This document shows, piece by piece, positions 1 through 5,269 of a DNA stretch of 5,269 bases. The stretch comes from CAZKEG01 sp964601575. GTDB lineage: Bacteria > Desulfobacterota > Thermodesulfobacteria > Thermodesulfobacteriales > Thermodesulfatatoraceae. The stretch is from contig CAZROA010000097.1 of the NCBI GenBank assembly GCA_964601575.1, positions 1 to 5,269 of the forward strand, given 5' to 3'. The position numbers and the translations under genes were made by a program. The notes under the pieces were generated by a model. That model was not told the origin of the DNA. It did not search any database and saw only the letters and a list, made by a program, of their open reading frames with translations. How positions within the stretch are numbered: position 1 is the stretch's first letter; each line of letters opens with the position of its first letter.

Positions 1-62
1 CGTCTCCTTCCCCTTGAACCTCTGCCGGAAAGGGACTAAACGTTAGGGGCCAGAAAACTCTT

Positions 63-68
63 GGGGGA
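63..68 (+). promoter_or_regulatory. Shine-Dalgarno sequence of aspS
   Basis: GGGGGA lies five bases before the ATG at 74, a standard arrangement. It supports that start, and the protein then begins with the normal short lead-in to the anticodon-binding domain. It contrasts with the next gene at 1950, which has no such sequence. Confidence 0.75.
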
Positions 69-73
69 AGATT

Positions 74-1864
74 ATGGATCTTCTGGGGACCTGGAAGAGA
101 ACACATCACTGTAACGAATTACGGGCCAGCGATATCGGAAAAGACGTAGTGCTTATGGGTTGGGTCCTGCGCAGGCGTGATCACGGCGGGGTTATCTTTA
201 TTGATCTGAGAGACAGAGAGGGCATCACCCAGGTCGTCTTTGAACCGGAAATCTCGGCAGAGACCCATGCCCATGCCCATAAGTTGCGTTCGGAATATTG
301 TATCGCCGTTAAAGGAAAGGTCCGTCGGCGTCCGGAAGGCATGGAAAACCCCAAATTAGACACCGGCGAGATCGAAGTTGAGGCCTATGAGCTGCGCATC
401 TTAAACGTCTCCAAGACCCCTCCCTTCCCCTTAGATGAAGAGATCGAGGTCTCCGAGGTCCATCGTTTGCGTTACCGTTATCTTGATCTTCGCCGGCCAG
501 AGATGATGCAGGCCTTGCGCTTTCGGCATCGGGTGGCCCAGGTGGCCCGAAGATTTTTGGATGAAAAGGGCTTTATCGAGATCGAGACCCCGTTCTTGAC
601 CAAAAGTACCCCGGAAGGGGCTCGAGATTATCTGGTTCCTAGCCGGCTTTACCCGGGGAAATTTTATGCCCTTCCCCAGTCTCCACAGCTCTTCAAGCAG
701 ATCCTCATGGTCGCCGGGGTGGATCGCTATTATCAGATCGTCCGTTGCTTTAGAGACGAGGACCTTCGGGCGGATCGGCAGCCGGAGTTTACCCAGCTTG
801 ACCTGGAGATGTCCTTCATCTCCGAGGAAGACATTATGGAACTTCTGGAAGAGCTAATGGTTGAAGTCTTTAGAGAAACCCTGGGTGTAGAATTAAAGAG
901 GCCCTTTCCTCGCCTGAGTTATGAAGAGGCCCTTTCCCGCTATGGAACGGATCGCCCGGATCTCCGATTCGGCCTGGAACTGGTCACCCTCACCGATGTC
1001 TTTCGCCAGACCAAATTTCGGGTCTTTGCCCAGGTAATAGAAAAAGACGGTCTGATCAAAGGTCTCTGTGTCCCTCATGATTTCTCCCGCAAGGAACTCG
1101 ATGATCTTACCGCCTTGGCCAACGAACTAGGGGCCAAGGGGTTGGCCTGGATCAAAGTCAGAGAAGGAGGTGAGCTCCAGTCCCCAATCGTTAAATTTTT
1201 CTCCGAAGAGGAAATACAAGGGTTGCTCGAGGCCCTAAAGCCAGAGATAGGTAGTACTATCTTTTTCGTTGCTGATCAGCCGAGCCTGGTAAACGAGGTC
1301 CTTTCGGAGCTAAGGGTAGAACTGGCCAGGCGTCTCAACCTGATTCCTTCAGGGCAGTTTTCCTTTTGTTGGATCGTGGACTTTCCTCTGGTGGAGTGGG
1401 ATGACGAAGAAGACCGTTTTGTGGCCATGCACCATCCTTTTACTTCTCCTAAGGAAGAAGATCTGGACTTGCTTGAGACCGCTCCGGAGAAGGTTCGTTC
1501 CCGGGCCTATGATTTGGTCCTTAACGGGATCGAGATCGGAGGGGGAAGCATTCGTATCCATCGCCCAGATATCCAGCAAAGGGTCTTTGAATTGTTAAAG
1601 ATTGGTCGAGAAGAGGCCCAAGAGAAATTCGGCTTTTTGCTTGAGGCCTTAGAATACGGTGCCCCGCCACACGGTGGTTTTGCCTTCGGGTTTGACCGCT
1701 TGGTCATGCTCATGGCCGGCAAACGAAGCATCCGTGAGGTAATTGCCTTCCCCAAGACCCAACGGGCCCAATGTTTACTCACCAGTGCGCCGGCCCCGGT
1801 GAGCATGACGCAACTGGCGGAACTTCATCTCCTGCCTGGCTGGGAGGTTGAAAAAAAGAAATAA
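74..1864 (+). CDS. aspS: Aspartyl-tRNA synthetase, bacterial type, probably non-discriminating (Asp/Asn)
   Basis: Cytoplasmic class IIb synthetase that activates aspartate with ATP and loads it on tRNA-Asp. The 596 residues match the usual bacterial length. Residues about 1-115 form the OB-fold anticodon-binding domain (RRRDHGGVIFIDLRD at 33-47). The catalytic core follows, with YRYLDLRRPE 134-143, motif 1 about 160-175, the aspartate/ATP-site QSPQLFKQ 202-209, motif 2 FRDEDLRADRQPEFTQ 226-241 (Arg227), the HHPFTSPK loop 453-460, GGGS 489-492 and motif 3 GFAFGFDRL 535-543 (Arg542). Residues about 295-425 are the bacterial GAD insertion. All main catalytic residues are present. His37 and Gly89 align with Leu30 and Lys81 of the discriminating E. 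coli enzyme, as in the Pseudomonas aeruginosa enzyme that also charges tRNA-Asn. This suggests Asp-tRNA-Asn is made for GatCAB, which is inference. The ATG at 74 has GGGGGA at 63-68, five bases upstream. No clear terminator follows. Identity is very secure; the dual specificity is not proven. Confidence 0.98.
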   Translation: MDLLGTWKRTHHCNELRASDIGKDVVLMGWVLRRRDHGGVIFIDLRDREGITQVVFEPEISAETHAHAHKLRSEYCIAVKGKVRRRPEGMENPKLDTGEIEVEAYELRILNVSKTPPFPLDEEIEVSEVHRLRYRYLDLRRPEMMQALRFRHRVAQVARRFLDEKGFIEIETPFLTKSTPEGARDYLVPSRLYPGKFYALPQSPQLFKQILMVAGVDRYYQIVRCFRDEDLRADRQPEFTQLDLEMSFISEEDIMELLEELMVEVFRETLGVELKRPFPRLSYEEALSRYGTDRPDLRFGLELVTLTDVFRQTKFRVFAQVIEKDGLIKGLCVPHDFSRKELDDLTALANELGAKGLAWIKVREGGELQSPIVKFFSEEEIQGLLEALKPEIGSTIFFVADQPSLVNEVLSELRVELARRLNLIPSGQFSFCWIVDFPLVEWDDEEDRFVAMHHPFTSPKEEDLDLLETAPEKVRSRAYDLVLNGIEIGGGSIRIHRPDIQQRVFELLKIGREEAQEKFGFLLEALEYGAPPHGGFAFGFDRLVMLMAGKRSIREVIAFPKTQRAQCLLTSAPAPVSMTQLAELHLLPGWEVEKKK

Positions 1865-1910
1865 TGCCTAATTTTCCTTGGCAAGACCGAGAAAATAATC
1901 CATCCTATTT

Positions 1911-1938
1911 TTGACACAATTTATAAAATGCTTATGAT
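1911..1938 (+). promoter_or_regulatory. Sigma70-type promoter driving the trehalose genes
   Basis: A perfect -35 box TTGACA (1911-1916) and a 5-of-6 -10 box TATGAT (1933-1938) are separated by 16 bases. The surrounding bases are AT-rich, unlike the flanking genes. Transcription should begin 6-8 bases after the -10 box, at about 1944-1947, where A residues are available. That is only 3-6 bases before the ATG at 1950. This gives the trehalose operon its own promoter, independent of aspS, and implies a nearly leaderless mRNA. I see no clear operator repeat overlapping it. The boxes are seen directly; activity and start point are inferred. Confidence 0.75.
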
Positions 1939-1949
1939 TCTCAATAATT

Positions 1950-4148
1950 ATGTCTGGTCGCATAATTATAGTCTCTAATCGCCTGCCGGTTACGGTCACC
2001 AAACGCGAGGGAGTCTTTCATTTTCATTCCAGTGCCGGTGGTCTGGCCACCGGGCTGGGTTCCTTTTATCGGGAAAAAGGCGGGCTTTGGCTTGGGTGGC
2101 CAGGTATTTCGGCAGAAAGCGCCCGAGGTCGGGAAGAGGAGATCATCTCTCGGTTGGAAGAGCTTTCTTGTCGGCCCGTGTTTTTGACCCAGCGTCAGAT
2201 CGAAAACTACTATTATGGCTTTTCTAATAAGACCCTTTGGCCCCTTTTTCACTATTTTTTGCAATATGCCGTCTTTGATCAGAAGCTCTGGGAGACTTAC
2301 CGGCGGGTCAATCGAATTTTCTGTGAAGCCGTGGTAGAAGTAGCCGACCCGGATAGCACCATCTGGGTACACGACTACCAGCTCCTGCTCTTACCTGGTA
2401 TGCTTCGGGAACGTCTACCAGAGGCCAAAATAGGCTTTTTTTTGCACATTCCCTTCCCCTCCTTTGAGATCTTTCGCGTCCTCCCTTGGCGTGCTGAATT
2501 GTTGAGAGGTCTGCTTGGTGCGGACCTCATCGGTTTTCATACCTTTGAATACGCCAGGCACTTTTTGAGCAGTGTGCGGCGTATCCTGGGCTATGAGCAT
2601 AGTTTAGGGCTGGTGGCCACTGACCAACAGGTGGTCAAGGTAGATGCCTTCCCCATGGGGATCGATTTCGAACGTTTTGCCCGTTCTTCTGAAAGGCCTG
2701 ATGTTCGCCACGAAATTCGTCGGATAAGACGACGTATTGGCGAACGTCGGGTCATCCTTTCAGTAGACCGTCTGGACTATACCAAAGGTATCGCTCAGCG
2801 CCTAAAGGCCTATGACCTCCTCTTTGAGCGCTATCCAGAATACAAAGAAAAAGTGGTCCTGATCCTGGTGGCCGTGCCTTCACGCACCAGGGTGGAACAC
2901 TATATGTTGCTTAAGCGCGAAGTAGATGAACTGATCGGGCGCATCAATGGGCGTCACGGGGGCTTTGGCTGGACGCCTATTTGGTATCTCTATCGTGCCG
3001 TTCCTTTTGCTACTCTGGCGGCCCTTTACAATCTGGCTGATGTGGCCTTGGTCACCCCTATGCGTGACGGGATGAATCTCATCGCCAAAGAATACGTAGC
3101 CACTACTCCCGGAGACCGCGGGGTCTTGATCCTTAGCGAAATGGCTGGGGCGGCGGCGGAAATGGGGGAGGCTATCATTATTAACCCCTTTGACCTTAAC
3201 CAGATGGCCGAGGCCATGCACGAGGCCTTGGAGATGCCTGAGGATGAACAACGAGAGCGTAACCGGATCATGAAGGAACGGCTTAAGCGATATGATGTCC
3301 ATCGCTGGGCCAACGAGTTTATGGAAAAACTCTTCGAGATCAAAGAGATCCAGAAGGACTTTATCTCTCGCAAACTCGGTCCCTTGGCTCGCCAGGAGAT
3401 ATTGCAAAAATTTCAAAGGGCCCGTTCGAGTATCCTCTTTTTGGATTATGATGGTACTTTGGTCCCGTTTGCTGGTAGGCCAGAGAGGGCGCGCCCGGAT
3501 GAGGAATTAAAGGAAATTTTGAGAAATCTTGCTTCTTTGCCGAAAAATAGAGTGGTACTGATCAGTGGTCGCCCGAAAGAGACCCTGGATAGGTGGTTTA
3601 AAGGTCTCGGCCTTGATTTAGTAGCTGAACACGGGGTGTGGATCAAGGAGGTGGGTGAAGAGTGGAAGATGGTCGAATCCATTTCTGAAGATTGGAAGGA
3701 GGCCATCAGACCTATTCTTGAAAGTTACGCCGATCGGACTCCCGGGGCCTTTGTGGAAGAGAAGGAATACGCCTTGGTATGGCATTATCGACGGGCTGAT
3801 CCAGAGCTTTCTACGCTTAGGGCACGAGAATTGAGAGATGCCCTGATTGATATTACTAAAAACCTTGATCTTTTGGTCTTAAACGGCAACAAGGTGATCG
3901 AGGTCAAGCCGGTTAACGTAAACAAAGGTCGGGCAGCGCGATACTTCTTAGAGAAGGAAGATTATGAATTCATCCTAGCGGCTGGAGATGATTGGACTGA
4001 TGAAGATCTTTTTGAGGCCATACCAGAGTATGGCTATACCATCAAAGTGGGCTTTGGGGTTTCGCGGGCCCAATTTAACGTTGATTCTTGCCGAGAAGTG
4101 AGAAATCTTTTAAAAGAGATGTTTCATGTCCGAAGAGAAAACGCCTGA
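1950..4148 (+). CDS. otsA-otsB: Bifunctional trehalose-6-phosphate synthase/phosphatase (OtsA-OtsB fusion)
   Basis: Makes trehalose in two steps: NDP-glucose plus glucose-6-phosphate gives trehalose-6-phosphate, which is then dephosphorylated. Residues about 3-470 are a GT20 synthase: SNRLP 9-13, SAGGLATGL 28-36, WPLFHY 97-102, WVHDYQLLLLP 139-149, FFLHIPFPS 163-171, SVDRLDYTKGI 271-281 and MRDGMNLIAKEYVA 371-384. Arg274, Lys279, His166, Asp373 and Glu381 align with E. coli OtsA Arg262, Lys267, His154, Asp361 and Glu369 at a constant offset of 12, so the synthase site is intact. Residues about 490-728 are a HAD phosphatase with LDYDGT 498-503 (Asp499 nucleophile, Asp501 acid/base), SGR 539-541, EVKP 651-654 plus Lys659, and GDDWTDEDLF 679-688; this site is also intact. 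A charged linker of about 30 residues joins them. The ATG at 1950 is forced: the core strand begins at residue 4, and a stop lies in frame at 1935-1937. No Shine-Dalgarno is present. The last 23 bases overlap the next gene. The nucleotide donor cannot be told from sequence. Confidence 0.97.
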   Translation: MSGRIIIVSNRLPVTVTKREGVFHFHSSAGGLATGLGSFYREKGGLWLGWPGISAESARGREEEIISRLEELSCRPVFLTQRQIENYYYGFSNKTLWPLFHYFLQYAVFDQKLWETYRRVNRIFCEAVVEVADPDSTIWVHDYQLLLLPGMLRERLPEAKIGFFLHIPFPSFEIFRVLPWRAELLRGLLGADLIGFHTFEYARHFLSSVRRILGYEHSLGLVATDQQVVKVDAFPMGIDFERFARSSERPDVRHEIRRIRRRIGERRVILSVDRLDYTKGIAQRLKAYDLLFERYPEYKEKVVLILVAVPSRTRVEHYMLLKREVDELIGRINGRHGGFGWTPIWYLYRAVPFATLAALYNLADVALVTPMRDGMNLIAKEYVATTPGDRGVLILSEMAGAAAEMGEAIIINPFDLNQMAEAMHEALEMPEDEQRERNRIMKERLKRYDVHRWANEFMEKLFEIKEIQKDFISRKLGPLARQEILQKFQRARSSILFLDYDGTLVPFAGRPERARPDEELKEILRNLASLPKNRVVLISGRPKETLDRWFKGLGLDLVAEHGVWIKEVGEEWKMVESISEDWKEAIRPILESYADRTPGAFVEEKEYALVWHYRRADPELSTLRARELRDALIDITKNLDLLVLNGNKVIEVKPVNVNKGRAARYFLEKEDYEFILAAGDDWTDEDLFEAIPEYGYTIKVGFGVSRAQFNVDSCREVRNLLKEMFHVRRENA

Positions 4149-4806
4149 AAATGCTGTCTCTTTTGCCGTCAAAGATTGTGCCTTGGTCTCTATCTCTACC
4201 GGGGTTAAGGCCTATATCTTGGCCGAGCTTTTGGAGCACTTACGCGAGGTAGAGGTAGGTTGTCTTTATTATCATTTCTGGGCTAGACAGCTTCGCCCGA
4301 GCTTCGATCACCCAGAATTTCACAATGACTTTGCCGCTTGGGCCCACCGAGATTTACACGATTGGATTTTGGCTGAGCGTCTAAACCTCATCGCCCCACA
4401 TGAATTTCGTAATCTAGAGGAATTACGTGAAGAACTGATCAACATTATCGAAGAGCGGGTGGATGAGAGCGGAGATCTTCCCTGGCGTAAGGCGGTGGCT
4501 CCCTTTTATTTCGTCAAAAGCCAGATCATTGTCCTTGATACCGGCAAACGAGTAAAAGAACCCCAGCAATTAGTAGAAGTAGTCCCAACCCTTTCCCAGG
4601 GTAGCATCTTTTATCACTTTATCGATGCCCGCCGGCGAACCCCTGAGCGAATCGATGATTTTCGCGCCTGGTTCAAGGCTTTTTCTCCTCAATATGACGA
4701 TCTTGCTGCTGAATTGGCGGCTATTGATCCTTATTTCTTAACCTTGACCGAGATTCGAGAACAACTGAGCTTGGTCTTTAGACGATATTTTGGGGTGAGT
4801 AAATAG
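4126..4806 (+). CDS. DUF5752-type protein of unknown function, encoded between two trehalose enzymes
   Basis: A 226-residue protein that I recognise as resembling the uncharacterised DUF5752 family; no biochemical role is known to me. There is no signal peptide, membrane segment or known enzyme motif, so it is probably cytosolic. It consists of two related halves. Residues 13-112 carry TG at 25-26, YYHFWARQLRP at 48-58, DFAAWAH at 68-74 and LEELREEL at 97-104. Residues 127-222 carry TG at 139-140, FYHFIDARRRTP at 162-173, DFRAWFK at 178-184 and LTEIREQL at 207-214. The ATG at 4126 lies inside the end of the synthase/phosphatase gene (23-base overlap, +1 frame) with only a weak purine stretch (AAAAGAGA, 4112-4119) before it, so translation is probably coupled. 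The protein has no internal Met, though a GTG or TTG start slightly downstream cannot be excluded. Context suggests a partner, sensor or regulator in trehalose metabolism; this is inference. Confidence 0.85.
   Translation: MSEEKTPENAVSFAVKDCALVSISTGVKAYILAELLEHLREVEVGCLYYHFWARQLRPSFDHPEFHNDFAAWAHRDLHDWILAERLNLIAPHEFRNLEELREELINIIEERVDESGDLPWRKAVAPFYFVKSQIIVLDTGKRVKEPQQLVEVVPTLSQGSIFYHFIDARRRTPERIDDFRAWFKAFSPQYDDLAAELAAIDPYFLTLTEIREQLSLVFRRYFGVSK
4162..4461 (+). repeat. First copy of the internal repeat in the DUF5752-type protein
   Basis: Protein-level repeat unit, residues 13-112. Landmarks are FAVK, STG, GCLYYHF followed by ARQLRP, DFAAWAH, LAERL, and a final acidic helix LEELREELINIIEERV. 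It matches the second half of the protein in the same order with only small gaps. The copies are far too diverged to be a recent DNA duplication. This copy is longer, with about four extra residues in the FDHPEFHN segment after ARQLRP. Confidence 0.75.
4504..4791 (+). repeat. Second copy of the internal repeat in the DUF5752-type protein
   Basis: Protein-level repeat unit, residues 127-222. Landmarks are FVK, DTG, GSIFYHF followed by ARRRTP, DFRAWFK, LAAEL, IDPYF and LTEIREQL. The offset from the first copy is 114-115 residues up to ARRRTP and 110-111 after it, which fits a shorter loop here. The two copies are joined by residues about 113-126, an Asp/Gly/Pro-containing linker. Confidence 0.75.
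4794..4799 (+). promoter_or_regulatory. Shine-Dalgarno sequence of the TreT-like gene
   Basis: GGTGAG lies eight bases before the ATG at 4808, inside the final codons of the preceding gene. Its GGTGA part matches the 3' half of the canonical AAGGAGGTGA. Ribosomes finishing the upstream gene would stop on top of it, which favours termination-reinitiation. Confidence 0.6.
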
Positions 4807-4807
4807 G

Positions 4808-5269
4808 ATGGATGGGGAACTCCTTGCTCAATATGAAGCTATAGTCGGCACCGATGTCATCGATCAACTGAAACAGCTTGCCCATCATCTGCAAGCGGCT
4901 CGTGTAGTCCATGTCAATTCCACCCGTTACGGTGGCGGCGTGGCGGAGATCCTTCACAGTATGGTCCCCTTAATGCAGGCCCTGGGGCTTAATGTTCGCT
5001 GGGAAGTGATCTCTGGGGAGGAAGACTTCTTCAAGGTGACCAAGGGCATTCATAACGCCCTTCAGGGGTATCCGGTGGAGTTTACCGAGGCCTCGGTCAG
5101 GGTCTATGAAGAAAATAACCGTCGTGAGTATGAAAAACTGAAAGAAATCTTAGAAGAGGCTGATTTTGTCTTCATTCACGATCCTCAACCGGCCTTTCTC
5201 ATTACCTTATGTCCTCAGCGCAAAGGGAAATGGGTTTGGCGGTGTCATATAGACTTGAGTCGGCCTTAT
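4808..5269 (+). CDS. treT: Trehalose glycosyltransferring synthase, TreT type (partial, 3' end beyond window)
   Basis: Only the first 154 residues are present; the frame stays open to the window edge and the family is usually about 400 residues or more. TreT is a retaining GT4 glycosyltransferase that joins NDP-glucose and free glucose to trehalose plus NDP, reversibly in some species. Family landmarks seen are VNSTRYGGGVAEIL 36-49 (N-terminal glycine loop), LMQALGLNVRWEVISG 55-70, FFKVTKGIHNALQG 74-87, FIHDPQPAFLI 122-132 and WRCHIDLSRPY 144-154. The GT4 C-terminal domain with the nucleotide-sugar site lies outside the window, so donor preference and catalytic integrity cannot be judged. The ATG at 4808 is one base after the upstream stop and has GGTGAG at 4794-4799. 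It is probably the third gene of the trehalose operon. A related GT4 trehalose phosphorylase is the main alternative, but the match to TreT is closer. Confidence 0.87.
   Translation, partial: MDGELLAQYEAIVGTDVIDQLKQLAHHLQAARVVHVNSTRYGGGVAEILHSMVPLMQALGLNVRWEVISGEEDFFKVTKGIHNALQGYPVEFTEASVRVYEENNRREYEKLKEILEEADFVFIHDPQPAFLITLCPQRKGKWVWRCHIDLSRPY

Noticed and set aside
1..46. Possible 3' end of an upstream gene: one frame is open to a TAA at 37-39, another to a TAG at 44-46.
   Set aside because: At most 14 codons are visible and neither peptide has recognisable family features. hisS often precedes aspS, but nothing here shows it.
264..280. Short tandem repeat CCCATG x 2.8 in aspS, encoding alternating His-Ala at residues 65-69.
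   Set aside because: It is in frame, only 17 bases long, and falls in a variable surface segment of AspRS. Ordinary coding sequence is the simplest explanation.
1507..1806. 99-codon minus-strand open frame within aspS.
   Set aside because: It is antisense to class II motif 3 and the GGGS motif of AspRS, so its openness is explained by codon choice in aspS.
1871..1912. ATTTTC (1871-1876) and GAAAAT (1891-1896) form an inverted repeat, followed by a T run at 1908-1912, suggesting an aspS terminator.
   Set aside because: The stem is only six mostly A-T pairs with a 14-base loop, and the T run is 11 bases away and overlaps the promoter. This is too weak to call.
1922..1929. TATAAAAT as an alternative -10 box for the trehalose genes.
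   Set aside because: No -35-like sequence lies at the right distance upstream, and it falls in the spacer of the much better TTGACA/TATGAT pair.
1941..2372. 143-codon open frame on the minus strand covering the start of the synthase/phosphatase gene.
   Set aside because: It is antisense to conserved codons from residue 1 onward and would cover the promoter end. No family features were seen.
2880..3416. 178-codon open frame on the minus strand within the synthase/phosphatase gene.
   Set aside because: It lies wholly opposite conserved GT20 coding sequence and its product resembles no family. It is a shadow frame.
1..5269. CRISPR arrays, tRNA or rRNA genes, insertion sequences, attachment sites and riboswitches.
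   Set aside because: None was seen. The only non-coding stretches are 73 and 85 bases and hold no such structure.

Overview
The window reads as chromosomal DNA of a bacterium with intermediate base composition. It is densely packed, with every supported gene on the + strand. The aspartyl-tRNA synthetase is of the bacterial type (large GAD insertion domain). The proteins are rich in Glu, Arg and Lys. The combination of a fused trehalose-6-phosphate synthase/phosphatase with TreT is something I associate with thermophiles. A Thermodesulfobacteriota/Desulfobacterota-like host is my best guess, but this is inference, because no rRNA or other lineage marker is present.

Layout: 1-73 is a short leader with no supported gene and a good ribosome binding site. 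74-1864 is aspS, complete. 1865-1949 is an 85-base gap with a strong sigma70-type promoter (TTGACA, 16-base spacer, TATGAT) ending 11 bases before the next start. 1950-4148 is a complete bifunctional trehalose-6-phosphate synthase/phosphatase. 4126-4806 is a DUF5752-type protein of unknown function made of two degenerate copies of one roughly 100-residue unit. 4808-5269 is the first 154 codons of a TreT-type trehalose glycosyltransferase, which runs off the window. No stretch longer than 300 bases lacks a gene.

The last three genes look like one translationally coupled operon. The fused enzyme should turn NDP-glucose and glucose-6-phosphate into trehalose through trehalose-6-phosphate. TreT should join NDP-glucose and free glucose to trehalose in one step. 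The DUF5752 protein sits between them, overlapping the first gene by 23 bases and lying one base from the second, so it is a candidate third component or regulator of trehalose metabolism. The promoter would give a transcript with a leader of only about 3-6 bases and no Shine-Dalgarno sequence, so the first enzyme is probably translated from a nearly leaderless mRNA.

aspS appears to be a separate transcription unit. It carries the His/Gly pair linked to non-discriminating AspRS enzymes that charge both tRNA-Asp and tRNA-Asn.
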